In this document: positions 6,706 through 15,947 of the stretch, in pieces
How the letters are laid out: each line of letters begins with the position of its first letter
Numbering within the stretch: the stretch's first letter is position 1
From: Sphingomonas sp. IBVSS2
Lineage (GTDB): Bacteria > Pseudomonadota > Alphaproteobacteria > Sphingomonadales > Sphingomonadaceae
Direction of reading: 5' to 3'
DNA length: 64,000 nt
NCBI RefSeq assembly: GCF_002127225.1
Contig: NZ_NFUR01000002.1
Span: 1-64,000 of the forward strand
Translations under genes and position numbers: made by a program
The notes under the pieces: generated by a model
What the model was told of the DNA's origin: nothing
Databases searched by the model: none
The model's input: the letters and a program-made list of their open reading frames with translations, nothing else

Positions 6706-9700
6706 ATGCGCCTCTCGCGGTTCTTCATCACGCGCCCGATCTTCGCGGCCGTCATCGCGGTCGTGATCACGATCATCGGTGCGATCGCCTATCTCGCGCT
6801 GCCGATTTCCCAATATCCCGACATCGTCCCGCCGACGGTGACGGTCACCGCCTCCTATCCCGGCGCCTCGGCCGAGACCGTCGCCGAGACGGTCGCCGCG
6901 CCGATCGAGCAGGAGATCAACGGCGTCGACGACATGCTCTACCAGTCGTCGCAATCGACCGGCGACGGCAACGTCACCATCACCGTCACGTTCAAGTCGG
7001 GGACCAACCTCGATTCGGCGCAGGTGCTGGTGCAGAACCGCGTCGCGGTCGCGATCCCGCGCCTGCCCGAGGAAGTGCAGCGCCTGGGCGTCGTGACGCG
7101 CAAGACCACGCCGGACTTCCTGCTGGTGGTGAACCTGATCTCGCCGGACAATTCCGTCGATCGCGAATATATCTCCAACTATGCGCTGACCCAGGTGAAG
7201 GACCGCCTGGCGCGCGTGGAAGGCGTGGGCGACGTGCGCATGTTCGGCGCGCGCGACTATGCGATGCGCGTGTGGATCGATCCGGGCCGCGCCGCCGCGC
7301 TCAACCTGACCGCGGGCGACATCGTCCAGGCGCTGCGCGCGCAGAACGTCCAGGTCGCCGCGGGCACGCTCGGCCAGCCGGGCTCGACGCCGACGGGCAA
7401 TGCCTTCCAGCTCAACATCGAGACGCAGGGCCGCCTGAAGGACCCGGCGCAGTTCGGCCAGGTGGTGATCCGCACCGATGCCGATGGGCACCAGGTGCGC
7501 GTGAGCGACGTGGCGCGCGTCGAGCTGGGCGCGGCGGACTATTCGTCCAACACCTATCTCTCCAACAAGCCGACCGTGATCCTCGCCGTGTTCCAGCGTC
7601 CGGGCTCGAACGCCCTCGCCGCTGCCAATGCGGTGCAGGACCAGCTCAAGGCGATGTCCAAGAACTTCCCCAAGGGCCTGGAATATCGCGTCATCTACAA
7701 CCCGACCGAGTTCATCTCGCAGTCGATCGACGCGGTCTATCACACGCTGGGCGAAGCGATCCTGCTCGTCGTGCTCGTCGTCATCGTCTTCCTCCAGAAA
7801 TGGCGCGCGGCGATCATCCCGGTGCTGGCCATCCCGGTCTCGCTGATCGGCACGATGGCGGTGCTGTTGCCGCTCGGCTATTCGCTCAACAACCTCTCGC
7901 TGTTCGGCCTCGTCCTCGCCATCGGCATCGTCGTCGACGACGCGATCGTTGTGGTGGAGAATGTCGAGCGCAACCTGGCGCGCGGCATGACCCCGCTCCA
8001 GGCGGCGCGCACTTCGATGGACGAAGTGTCCGGCGCGCTCGTCGCGATCGTGCTGGTGCTGCTCGCGGTGTTCCTGCCGACCTTGTTCCTCAACGGTTTG
8101 TCGGGCGCCTTCTACAAGCAGTTCGCCGTGACGATCTCGGCCGCGACCGCGATCTCGCTGCTCGTCTCGCTCACTTTGTCGCCCGCCATGGCGGCGCTGC
8201 TGCTGCAGCATCACGAAGGCGAGCCCAAGGGGCCGATCGGCCGGATCGTGCGCCGCGGCGCCGATGCGTTCAACAACGGCTTCGAGCGGATGAGCGTCGG
8301 CTATGCCAAGCTCACTCGCGTGCTGGTCACCCGGCCGAAGCGGATGATGCTCACCTATGTCGGCCTGATCGCCGCGACGATCGGGATGTTCTGGGTCACG
8401 CCGGTGGGGTTCATCCCGCAGCAGGACCAGGGTTACTTCCTCACCGTCATCCAGTTGCCGCCGGGCTCGTCGCTCGAGCGGACGGACGAAGTGATGCGCA
8501 AGGTCGTCGCCCGCATCCTGCCGATCAAGGGCGTGAAGGGATCGGTGATGCTCGCCGGTTTCGACGGCCCGTCGCAGACGCTCGCCCCGAATTCGGCCGC
8601 CGCCTATGTGCCCTTGCTCTCCTTCGACGAGCGCAAGAAGCTCGGCGTCACCTTTGACGGGATCATGAACGAGGCGCGCCAGCGCACCGCCGACATCAAC
8701 GAGGCGATGCTGCTCGTCGTCCCGCCGCCCGTCATCCAGGGCATCGGCTCGGCCGGCGGCTATCGGATGATGATCGAGGACCGCGCCGAGCATGGCTATG
8801 ACGAACTGGGCAAGACCGCGTTCGGGCTGATCGGCCAGGCCAACCAGACTCCGGGGCTGAAGCAGATCTACACCTTCTTCAACACGGCCACCCCGCGCGT
8901 CTTCGCCGATATCGACCGGCGCAAGGCGGACATGCTCGGCGTGCCGCCGGAGCGGGTGTTCGAGGCGCTGAACGTCTATCTCGGCTCGGCCTTCGTGAAC
9001 GACTTCAACATGCTCGGCCGCACCTATCGCGTGACCGCGCAGGCCGATGCGCCGTTCCGGGCGACCGAGGCGGACATCGCCAACCTGAAGACCCGTTCGA
9101 ACTCGGGCGCGATGGTGCCGATCGGTTCGGTCTCGACCTTCGAGAACAAGACCGGCCCGTATCGCGTGACGCGCTACAACCTGTTCCCGGCAGTGGAAGT
9201 CGATGGCGATACCGCCCCCGGCTACAGCTCGGGCGCGTCGCTCGACACGATGGAGAAGCTCGCGAGCAGCTTGCCTCCGGGCTATGGTGCCGAATGGACC
9301 GGCATCGCCTTCCAGCAGAAGATGGCCGGCAGCACGGCCGGGCTGGTCTTCGCGCTGGCGGTGGTGTTCGTCTTCCTGGTGCTGGCGGCGCAATATGAAA
9401 GCCTGACGATGCCGCTGGCGATCATCCTGATCGTGCCGATGTGTCTGCTCGCGGCCATGGCCGGCGTGAATCTGCGGGGCATGGACAACAATGTGCTCAC
9501 GCAGATCGGCCTCGTGGTGCTGATTGCACTGGCGGCTAAAAACGCGATCCTCGTGGTCGAGTTCGCCCACCAGGCGGAGGTGCAGGACGGGCTGTCGCCG
9601 GTGGAGGCCGCGGTGCGTGCCGCGCGCGACCGCCTGCGGCCGATCCTGATGACGTCGTTCGCCTTCATCCTCGGCGCCGTGCCGCTGCTGATCGCGAGCG

Positions 9701-9900
9701 GGGCGGGTGCGGAGCTCCGCCAGGCGCTGGGCACCGCGGTGTTCTTCGGGATGATGGGCGTGACGGCGTTCGGCCTGCTCTTCACGCCGACCTTCTACGT
9801 CGTCTGCCGGGCGCTGGGCGATCGCATCGCGAAGATGCGCGGCAACCGCAAGGCGCAGGACGAAGGCGGCCACGAGCCGGCGCTGCAGCCCGCCGAGTGA
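6706..9900 (+). CDS. RND multidrug efflux pump, HAE1 (AcrB/MexF-like) permease
   Basis: 1064-residue inner-membrane proton/drug antiporter of full family length, with 12 membrane helices and two large periplasmic loops. The opening RLSRFFITRPIFAAVIAVV is typical. Proton-relay residues are present: D411/D412 in VVDDAIVVVEN (TM4) and K945 in LAAKNAILVVEF (TM10). GAGGAG precedes the ATG. It works as a trimer with the adaptor and outer-membrane factor encoded on either side. Substrates are not predictable; the N-terminal sequence style resembles MexF/AcrB hydrophobe exporters. Confidence 0.97.
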   Translation: MRLSRFFITRPIFAAVIAVVITIIGAIAYLALPISQYPDIVPPTVTVTASYPGASAETVAETVAAPIEQEINGVDDMLYQSSQSTGDGNVTITVTFKSGTNLDSAQVLVQNRVAVAIPRLPEEVQRLGVVTRKTTPDFLLVVNLISPDNSVDREYISNYALTQVKDRLARVEGVGDVRMFGARDYAMRVWIDPGRAAALNLTAGDIVQALRAQNVQVAAGTLGQPGSTPTGNAFQLNIETQGRLKDPAQFGQVVIRTDADGHQVRVSDVARVELGAADYSSNTYLSNKPTVILAVFQRPGSNALAAANAVQDQLKAMSKNFPKGLEYRVIYNPTEFISQSIDAVYHTLGEAILLVVLVVIVFLQKWRAAIIPVLAIPVSLIGTMAVLLPLGYSLNNLSLFGLVLAIGIVVDDAIVVVENVERNLARGMTPLQAARTSMDEVSGALVAIVLVLLAVFLPTLFLNGLSGAFYKQFAVTISAATAISLLVSLTLSPAMAALLLQHHEGEPKGPIGRIVRRGADAFNNGFERMSVGYAKLTRVLVTRPKRMMLTYVGLIAATIGMFWVTPVGFIPQQDQGYFLTVIQLPPGSSLERTDEVMRKVVARILPIKGVKGSVMLAGFDGPSQTLAPNSAAAYVPLLSFDERKKLGVTFDGIMNEARQRTADINEAMLLVVPPPVIQGIGSAGGYRMMIEDRAEHGYDELGKTAFGLIGQANQTPGLKQIYTFFNTATPRVFADIDRRKADMLGVPPERVFEALNVYLGSAFVNDFNMLGRTYRVTAQADAPFRATEADIANLKTRSNSGAMVPIGSVSTFENKTGPYRVTRYNLFPAVEVDGDTAPGYSSGASLDTMEKLASSLPPGYGAEWTGIAFQQKMAGSTAGLVFALAVVFVFLVLAAQYESLTMPLAIILIVPMCLLAAMAGVNLRGMDNNVLTQIGLVVLIALAAKNAILVVEFAHQAEVQDGLSPVEAAVRAARDRLRPILMTSFAFILGAVPLLIASGAGAELRQALGTAVFFGMMGVTAFGLLFTPTFYVVCRALGDRIAKMRGNRKAQDEGGHEPALQPAE

Positions 9901-9953
9901 AACCCTGCCGCCGCTCCGGGCCGGTCCCGGAGCGGCGGGAAGGAGGAAATGAA

Positions 9954-11354
9954 ATGACCTACCGTATCTTCCTCGCAACCGCCTCGGCCCTGGCGCTCGC
10001 CGCCTGCGCCGCCGGTCCGAACTATGTCGCGCCGACGCCGCCCCAGACCGCGGCCGGCAACTTCGTCGCGGCCAATCCGGCAGTGACCGCCGCGCCCGTG
10101 CAGGGCGACTGGTGGCGGCTCTACAATGATCCGGTGCTCGACCAGCTCGTCGCCGACGCGCTGGCCGCCAACACCGATATCCGCGTCGCCGTGGCGCGGA
10201 TCGAGAAGGCCCGCGCGGTGCTGCGCGGCGCCAAGGCCAACCAGCTGCCCCAGGCCAGCCTGAGCGCCGGCGCCAATTACGGGCGCCTGCCCGCTGCCCA
10301 GCGCCTGCCCGGCGCGCCGCGCGAGGACTGGCAGGTCGATGCCGGGCTGAGCGTCAGCTACGAGGCCGACCTGTTCGGCCGTCTCAGCCGCGGCACCGAG
10401 GCGGCGCGCGGCGATGTCGGCGCGGCCGAGGCGGATGCGGATGCGGTCCGCGTGATCGTCGCTGCCGAGACCGCGCGCGCCTATGCCGATGCGGCGTCGT
10501 CCGCCGAGCGGCTGGGGGTGGCCGAGCATATCGTCAAGCTGCTCGACCAGTCGATCGACCTGACCGAGCGCCGCCGCGGCGTGGGCCTGGCCACCCGGCT
10601 CGACACTGCCCGGATCGGCGCGCTCCGCAACCAGCGCCAGGCCGAGGTGCCGGCGCTCCAGGCCGCGCGCGATGCCGCGCTGTTCCGCCTCGCCACGCTC
10701 ACGGGCCGCACGCCGGCCGACCTGCCGGCGGTGGCGGGCGCGCGCAGCGCGACGCTGCGTCTCGGCCAGCCGATCCCGGTCGGCGACGGCGCCGCGCTGC
10801 TGGCGCGCCGGCCGGACATCCGCGCCGCCGAGCGCCGCCTGGCCGCCGCCACTGCGCGGATCGGCGTGGCGACCGCGGACCTCTATCCGCGGATCACGCT
10901 CGGCGTTTCGGGCGGTTCGACCGGCACCGATTTCGGCGACGTGTTCGGCGCGGGCCCGCTGCGCTGGCTTCTTGGCGGGCTGATCAACTGGGCGGTCAAC
11001 CCCGGCCCGGCGCGCGCGCGCGTCGCCGGGGCGGAGGCGGACAGCAAGGCCGCGCTCGCCACGTTCGACGGCACGGTGCTGAACGCACTGCAGGAGACCG
11101 AGACGGCGCTCTCCGCCTATGGCCATGCGCTCGGCCGGCGCACCGCGCTCCAGGCGGCGCGCAACGAGGCCGAGGCGGCAGTCAACATCGCCCGCGCCCG
11201 CCAGCGCGAGGGCGATATCGATTCGCTCGCCCTGCTCGATGCCGAACGCACCTTCGCCGATGCCGAGGCGGACCTGGCACAGGCCGACGCCTTTATCGCC
11301 GAGACGCAGGTGGACCTGTTCCGCGCGCTGGGCGGCGGCTGGCAGAAGAGCTGA
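9954..11354 (+). CDS. NodT-family outer-membrane efflux lipoprotein (OprM-like)
   Basis: 466-residue outer-membrane factor that forms the exit channel of the tripartite pump. The signal peptide ends in the lipobox LALAAC with Cys18 for lipidation. Two OEP repeats follow (about 60-250 and 265-460), with NDPVLDQLVADALAANTDIR early, LARRPDIRAAERRLAAATAR at the second repeat, and LDAERTFADAEADLAQA late. I chose ATG 9954 because AGGAGG lies just before it; an upstream GTG overlapping the pump gene would add a non-signal extension. Last gene of the operon. Confidence 0.95.
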   Translation: MTYRIFLATASALALAACAAGPNYVAPTPPQTAAGNFVAANPAVTAAPVQGDWWRLYNDPVLDQLVADALAANTDIRVAVARIEKARAVLRGAKANQLPQASLSAGANYGRLPAAQRLPGAPREDWQVDAGLSVSYEADLFGRLSRGTEAARGDVGAAEADADAVRVIVAAETARAYADAASSAERLGVAEHIVKLLDQSIDLTERRRGVGLATRLDTARIGALRNQRQAEVPALQAARDAALFRLATLTGRTPADLPAVAGARSATLRLGQPIPVGDGAALLARRPDIRAAERRLAAATARIGVATADLYPRITLGVSGGSTGTDFGDVFGAGPLRWLLGGLINWAVNPGPARARVAGAEADSKAALATFDGTVLNALQETETALSAYGHALGRRTALQAARNEAEAAVNIARARQREGDIDSLALLDAERTFADAEADLAQADAFIAETQVDLFRALGGGWQKS

Positions 11355-11363
11355 GGATCTCCT

Positions 11364-11395
11364 CCCGTCATCCTCGCTCGCGCGGGGATGACGGG
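11364..11395. repeat. Short hairpin after the efflux operon
   Basis: Arms CCCGTCATCC (11364-11373) and GGATGACGGG (11386-11395) are perfectly complementary around a 12-nt loop. There is no T run, so it may be an interspersed repeat unit that also protects the mRNA 3' end. Confidence 0.6.
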
Positions 11396-11423
11396 AAGAA
11401 CATCCCGTCCTAATCTTGCCCGC

Positions 11424-11810
11424 ATGACTCATTCCATCGCCAAGATCGGGCGCGCCGCGCCCTATGCCACGGACATCAGCTTCGGAAAGCGCGGCCTTGT
11501 CGCCGACGAGCCCGAGGCGCGGGGTGGGGGCGATGCCGGGCCGGCGCCCTATGAGCTGCTGCTGGGCAGCCTGGGCGCATGCACGGCGATCACGCTGCGC
11601 ATGTATGCCGAGCGCAAGGCGTGGCCGGTGGAGAATATCGAGGTCGCCCTGTTCCTTCACGGCCAGGGCGAGACGCTCAATATCGAGCGCATCCTGACGA
11701 TCACCGGCACCGATGCCGAGCAGAATGCCCGCCTCGCCGAAATCGCCGAAAAGACGCCGGTAACGCTCACTTTGAAGCGGGGAGTCCCGATCGCGACCAG
11801 GCTCGGGTGA
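11424..11810 (+). CDS. OsmC/YhfA-family protein missing the second redox cysteine
   Basis: 128-residue OsmC-like protein. This family includes organic hydroperoxide reductases using two cysteines. The first is present in YELLLGSLGACTAITLRMYA (Cys53). The second, normally in a KCPV segment late in the protein, is threonine here (EKTPVTLTL, Thr111), so peroxidase activity is doubtful. The ATG at 11424 was chosen because the family alignment begins shortly after; no strong ribosome site is visible. It stands between the efflux operon and a two-component system. Confidence 0.88.
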   Translation: MTHSIAKIGRAAPYATDISFGKRGLVADEPEARGGGDAGPAPYELLLGSLGACTAITLRMYAERKAWPVENIEVALFLHGQGETLNIERILTITGTDAEQNARLAEIAEKTPVTLTLKRGVPIATRLG

Positions 11811-11867
11811 ATCTTGTTACAAATTCGCGCAACACCCTAGACGCATTTTGTCGTAGAAGCTGAAATC

Positions 11868-12593
11868 ATGCTTGCTACCGTGACTTCCCAGGACGATTCG
11901 GCGACCCTGCTCGTCGTGGACGATGACCGCGACATCCGCATGCTGCTGGCGAACAGCCTCGGTTCGCGCGGCTACAAGGTGGAGACTGCGTCCAGCACGC
12001 GCGACATGGATCAGATCCTCGCGCGCACGCCGGTCGATCTCGTGATCCTGGACATCATGATGCCGGGCGAGGACGGGCTTTCCGCCTGCCGCCGCATCGC
12101 GCGCGCCGATGGGCCGGAGATCATCTTCCTGAGCGCCCTTGGCGAGGAGCAGGATCGCATCCTGGGCCTCGAGGTCGGCGCCGGCCATTATCTGCCCAAG
12201 CCGTGCAGCCCGCGCGAGATCCTTGCCACGGTGCGCGCGGCGCTGCGCAAGCGCGGCGCGATCGCCACGAACGAGAGCGGCGACGTCTATGTCTTCGAGG
12301 GCTGGCGCATCGATCTCGGCAGCCACGAGCTGTTCGATCCGAATGGCGTGCTGGTCGGCCTCACCGATGGCGAGTTCGCGGTGCTGCGCGTGTTCATCGA
12401 GCGTCCGCGCCGCGTGCTGAGCCGCGAGGCGCTGCTCGCCGCGGCCCGTGGCCCGGATTCGGATGCCTATGACCGTGCGATCGACGTGCAGGTGAGCCGC
12501 CTGCGCCGCAAGCTGCGCTCGGGCGGCGACGAGATCATCCGCACGGTGCGCAACGAAGGCTATCTGTTCGTGCCAAAGGTGGTTCGCGCGTGA
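11868..12593 (+). CDS. OmpR-family response regulator
   Basis: 241-residue DNA-binding response regulator. The receiver (about 12-125) has the acidic cluster DDD at 18-20, phospho-acceptor D62 (VILDIMMPGEDG) and K111 (YLPKPC). The winged-helix domain (about 145-238) includes LTDGEFAVLRVFIERPRRVL and RAIDVQVSRLRRKL, ending EGYLFVPKV. Its last codon overlaps the GTG start of the histidine kinase, so the two form one operon. The sensed signal is unknown. Confidence 0.95.
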   Translation: MLATVTSQDDSATLLVVDDDRDIRMLLANSLGSRGYKVETASSTRDMDQILARTPVDLVILDIMMPGEDGLSACRRIARADGPEIIFLSALGEEQDRILGLEVGAGHYLPKPCSPREILATVRAALRKRGAIATNESGDVYVFEGWRIDLGSHELFDPNGVLVGLTDGEFAVLRVFIERPRRVLSREALLAAARGPDSDAYDRAIDVQVSRLRRKLRSGGDEIIRTVRNEGYLFVPKVVRA

Positions 12594-13924
12594 AGCAGCG
12601 GCGCGGGGGGGCGGGTTCCCCGTTGTTCCTGCGCGTCTTCGTCCTGATGGTCGCCTGCGTGGCGATAACCCAGCTGATGAATCTCGGCCTGCTGATCGCG
12701 GTGCAGACGCCGTCGACCAAGGTCTACAGCGTCGGGCAGATCGCGAATGCGATGCGCGGCATCGGCGATCCGGACAGCGATTTCCGGATATCCCACCCGG
12801 CATTCATCGAGGCGACTGCCTGGAATCCCCGGAGCGAGCGCATCGAACTCGCCCTGGCCAAGGCGCTGCAAGTGCCGGTGGAGCGGGTGCGGATCAGCTT
12901 CCCCACGCCGTTCATGCAGCGCGAGAAGATCTATGATCGCGCCAGCGTGCCGCGCGCCGTCCCGCCGGCCAGCGACCAGGCGGCGCGGGCCGTGGTGATC
13001 ATCGGCGATTTCTCCGCCGCGTTCCGCAAGGACGACGGGCAGTGGACCCTGATCGATTCGAACCACAGCTTCGAGCCATGGCGCCTGTTCGTGCTGTGGT
13101 GGCTGATCCTGTCCGCGGCGGCGGTCGCGCCCTTTGCCTGGGCGCTCGCCCACCGTATCGCCAAGCCGATCGGCGCCTTTGCCGAAGCCGCCGAGCGGCT
13201 CGGCCGCGATCCCCGGGCCGCGCCGATCGCGATCGAAGGGCCGACGGAAATCGCCGATGCCGCGGCGGCGTTCAACCGGATGCAGGCCCGGCTCAATCGC
13301 TATGTCGATGACCGTGCCACCGTGGTCGGCGCGGTGGCGCATGACCTGCGCACGCCGCTGATGCGCCTCGGACTGCGGCTGGAGGCGGCGCCCGACGCGC
13401 TGCGCCAGGCCTGCGAAGGCGATATCCGCGACATGGAGGCGATGATCTCCGCGACGCTGAGCTATCTGCGCGACACGACCAAGCAGGGCGTGCGCAAGCC
13501 GCTCGACCTGCGCTCGCTAGCCGAGACGGTGACCGACGACATGAGCGATCGCGGCGCGCCGGTGACGCTTGCGCCGGGCGACCCGGTGGTGGTCGAGGGC
13601 AATTCGCCGGCGCTCAAGGCGATGCTCAACAATCTCGTCACCAATGCGCTCAAATATGCCGGGAGCGCCGAAGTCTCGCTGGTCGAGGCTGACGGCCAGG
13701 CGCTGATCGAGGTGTGCGACGACGGGCCCGGCGTGCCGCCGGAAGACCTGGATCGCGTGTTCGAGCCCTTCTTCCGCGGCGAACGTTCGCGCAACCGCGA
13801 TACCGGCGGGATCGGCCTGGGCCTGGCCAGCGCCCGCGCGGTGGCGCGCGCGCATGGCGGGGACCTCATCCTCCGCAACCGGAAAGAGGGCGGTCTTTCC
13901 GCGCTGGTGACCTTGCCCGTCTAA
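12590..13924 (+). CDS. Membrane sensor histidine kinase
   Basis: 444-residue partner kinase of the preceding regulator. Two transmembrane helices (about 12-38 and 166-187) flank a periplasmic sensor region of about 125 residues. A HAMP linker follows (about 188-242, AHRIAKPIGAF). The phospho-acceptor is His251 in VVGAVAHDLRTPLMRLGL. The ATPase domain has the N box NLVTNALKYAG, the G1 box CDDGPGVP, the F box FEPFFRGE and the G2 box GGIGLGLASA. GTG start with GTGA overlap. It resembles EnvZ/RstB-type kinases. Confidence 0.95.
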   Translation: MKQRRGGAGSPLFLRVFVLMVACVAITQLMNLGLLIAVQTPSTKVYSVGQIANAMRGIGDPDSDFRISHPAFIEATAWNPRSERIELALAKALQVPVERVRISFPTPFMQREKIYDRASVPRAVPPASDQAARAVVIIGDFSAAFRKDDGQWTLIDSNHSFEPWRLFVLWWLILSAAAVAPFAWALAHRIAKPIGAFAEAAERLGRDPRAAPIAIEGPTEIADAAAAFNRMQARLNRYVDDRATVVGAVAHDLRTPLMRLGLRLEAAPDALRQACEGDIRDMEAMISATLSYLRDTTKQGVRKPLDLRSLAETVTDDMSDRGAPVTLAPGDPVVVEGNSPALKAMLNNLVTNALKYAGSAEVSLVEADGQALIEVCDDGPGVPPEDLDRVFEPFFRGERSRNRDTGGIGLGLASARAVARAHGGDLILRNRKEGGLSALVTLPV

Positions 13925-14014
13925 CACGGCCACAAAGCGGAAACGCGCCAGCGACGTACCGAAATCCCGCCGACACCCGCGCCGCCGAACCACGTGCCCG
14001 AGCGGGGAGGGCGA

Positions 14015-15379
14015 ATGGGTCGGGATCAGCAAGTTCGGGTCGAAGCGGAAAGCGGCGCATTGGAGCGCCTGCTTGCCCGGCCCGTGCCGCTGTGGAGCCT
14101 GGTCCTGACGCTGCTGTTCGTTCCGCTCGCGGCGATGGCCACGGGCGCGATCGTCGACGGGTGGGAGAAGTCGGGCACGGTCGGCCGCGTCGCGATCACG
14201 CTGGCGCGCGTGCCGGACACGATCCAGCACCTGTTCCGCAGCAACGCGCCCTATTTCCACGGCGCCTATGAGAAGCTGCCGGGCGGCTTCTCCCGCGATC
14301 CGGGGTTCGTCGATGCCGGCTATGCGCTGATCTCGCCCTTCGAACCCCGCCGCAAGCGATCGGTGGTGCAGCTCGTTCGCCTCGCGGACGGCGCGGTGGT
14401 GCGCGAGTTCGTGCCCGATGTCGACGCGGCCAATGCCCGCTCGCGCTTCGCTTCCGCGCTCACCGACGTGCATCGCGACAAGAATGCCGCGCGCAACCGG
14501 CTGATGCACCCGCTGCTGCTCGCCGATGGCAGCCTGGTGCTGCACGACAGCTCGCCGCTTGCCCGCTACGACGCGTGCGGCAAGCTGCTCTGGTCGCTGG
14601 ACGGCATCTTCAGCCATTCCACCGAACTGGGCCCGGACGGCGATCTCTGGGTGCCCTATCGCTATCCGGTGCCGCGCGAGCCGGGGGTAAGGGCCGATTT
14701 CTGGGACGATGCGGTGGCGCGGGTCTCGCCCGAGGGGAAGCTGCGCAACGTCGACCGCATCGCCGACATCCTCGAGCGCAACGGGCTGGCCAAGCTGTGG
14801 CGCGGCCGGCCCTATGTGCAGGATCCCTTCCATCTCAACGACATCCAGCCGGCGATGGCGGACGGCCGTTTCTGGAAGAAGGGGGACCTGTTCCTCAGCA
14901 TCCGCAACCTCTCGCTGATCGCGCTCTACCGGCCGGCCACCGGCGAGATCCTGTGGTGGAAGATCGGCCCGTGGCGCTTCCAGCACGATGTCAGCATCCT
15001 CGACGATCACCGCATTTCGGTGTTCGATAACAACACCCTGATGGGCTATCCCGACGAGCGCGTGAACGGGCACAACCGCCTACTCGTCCATGACCTGTCC
15101 AGCGGCGAGACCAGCTCGCCCTGGGATCGGGGCTTCGCCGCCAACCGGATCGCCACCCGCGCCCAGGGCCGGGGCACCCCGCTCGCCAATGGCGATGCGA
15201 TGATCGAGGAGACCGAGCAGGGGCGCCTCGTCCGCATGTCGCCCCAGGGCGCGGTGCGCTGGCGCTACATCTCCGCCGATTCCGCCGAGCGGCGCATGGC
15301 CCTTTCCTGGGCGCGCTATCTCGATCCCACCACCGATGGCCCGGCCATTCAAGCTACGGTGAATGCCAAATGTTCGTGA
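14015..15379 (+). CDS. Arylsulfotransferase (ASST)-like, membrane-anchored beta-propeller protein
   Basis: 454-residue protein resembling arylsulfate sulfotransferases, which move sulfate between phenolic compounds without PAPS. An N-terminal membrane helix (about 26-50) places the propeller in the periplasm. Family-like blades include LMHPLLLADGSLVLHDSSPL, DPFHLNDIQPAM, LFLSIRNLSLIALYRPATGE and FQHDVSILDDHRISVFDNN; the conserved His residues in HLND and QHD are candidates for the catalytic set. GGGGAGG precedes the ATG. It opens a four-gene overlapping set ending with a P-loop sulfotransferase. The substrate is unknown. Confidence 0.85.
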   Translation: MGRDQQVRVEAESGALERLLARPVPLWSLVLTLLFVPLAAMATGAIVDGWEKSGTVGRVAITLARVPDTIQHLFRSNAPYFHGAYEKLPGGFSRDPGFVDAGYALISPFEPRRKRSVVQLVRLADGAVVREFVPDVDAANARSRFASALTDVHRDKNAARNRLMHPLLLADGSLVLHDSSPLARYDACGKLLWSLDGIFSHSTELGPDGDLWVPYRYPVPREPGVRADFWDDAVARVSPEGKLRNVDRIADILERNGLAKLWRGRPYVQDPFHLNDIQPAMADGRFWKKGDLFLSIRNLSLIALYRPATGEILWWKIGPWRFQHDVSILDDHRISVFDNNTLMGYPDERVNGHNRLLVHDLSSGETSSPWDRGFAANRIATRAQGRGTPLANGDAMIEETEQGRLVRMSPQGAVRWRYISADSAERRMALSWARYLDPTTDGPAIQATVNAKCS

Positions 15380-15576
15380 AAATCCTTCGTTTCCTGTCGT
15401 TTGCCTTCGCCCTTTCGGCACCGCTCGCGGCCCAGGCCTATACCGGCCCAGGGCTGGGGCTGGGGGCGATCGGAGTCGCCTTCGGGCTGATCGGCTCGAT
15501 CCTGCTCGCGATCGTCTCGGTGGTCTGGTACCCGATCAAGCGGCTGGTCCGCCGCATCCGCGGGCGTGCCCGGTGA
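15370..15576 (+). CDS. Small membrane protein of the sulfotransferase cassette
   Basis: 68-residue protein with a signal peptide or first helix (about 1-21, ending AAQAYTGPG) and a second helix (about 30-52, GVAFGLIGSILLAIVSVVWY), then a basic tail KRLVRRIRGRAR facing the cytoplasm. Function unknown. The conserved-looking YTGPGLGLGAIG segment suggests a specific partner rather than random sequence. The ATG lies inside the end of the ASST gene (10-nt overlap), and its stop overlaps the next GTG. Confidence 0.8.
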   Translation: MFVKILRFLSFAFALSAPLAAQAYTGPGLGLGAIGVAFGLIGSILLAIVSVVWYPIKRLVRRIRGRAR

Positions 15577-15947
15577 TCCTGTTCTTCCTCGCCGTCGTCG
15601 CGATGCTCGAACTGGCTCGCGCCCTGCCGCTGATCCCGGCCTTTCGCGAGCTCGCCGCCTGTGGGCAGCATGCCATGCGGCTGCTCGCCCGCCGGGGCGT
15701 TTCCGAATGGGGCAAGGAACGGGCGCTCCGGATACTTTCGGGCCGCATGTTCGTGCGGGCGATGCGTGCCGGCGGATTGCTGTTCGCCGCCGCCGCCCCG
15801 CTGCTGGTGGTGCTGGCATTGGACGCCAACTGGCCGGAGATCGCGGCCTTCCGGACGGACTGGGCGACAAGGCTGGCACTGATGCCCTTCACGCTCGGTT
15901 ATGCCGTGCTGCGCTGGCAGGTGATCCCGCGTGTACAGCGGGGCTGA
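15573..15947 (+). CDS. Hypothetical membrane protein of the sulfotransferase cassette
   Basis: 124-residue protein of unknown function. Hydrophobic segments at about 1-16, 65-82 and 97-115 suggest an inner-membrane location; the region between them is basic. The GTG start at 15573 overlaps the preceding stop (GTGA), and the end overlaps the sulfotransferase start by 17 nt. The continuous overlaps imply co-translation of all four genes. I recognise no domain. Confidence 0.75.
   Translation: MILFFLAVVAMLELARALPLIPAFRELAACGQHAMRLLARRGVSEWGKERALRILSGRMFVRAMRAGGLLFAAAAPLLVVLALDANWPEIAAFRTDWATRLALMPFTLGYAVLRWQVIPRVQRG

Noticed and set aside
6586..9978. A very long open frame on the minus strand opposite the RND pump gene
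   Set aside because: Antisense frame caused by the GC-rich third codon positions of the pump gene; its translation is rich in Arg/His/Asp, has no family features and no ribosome site.
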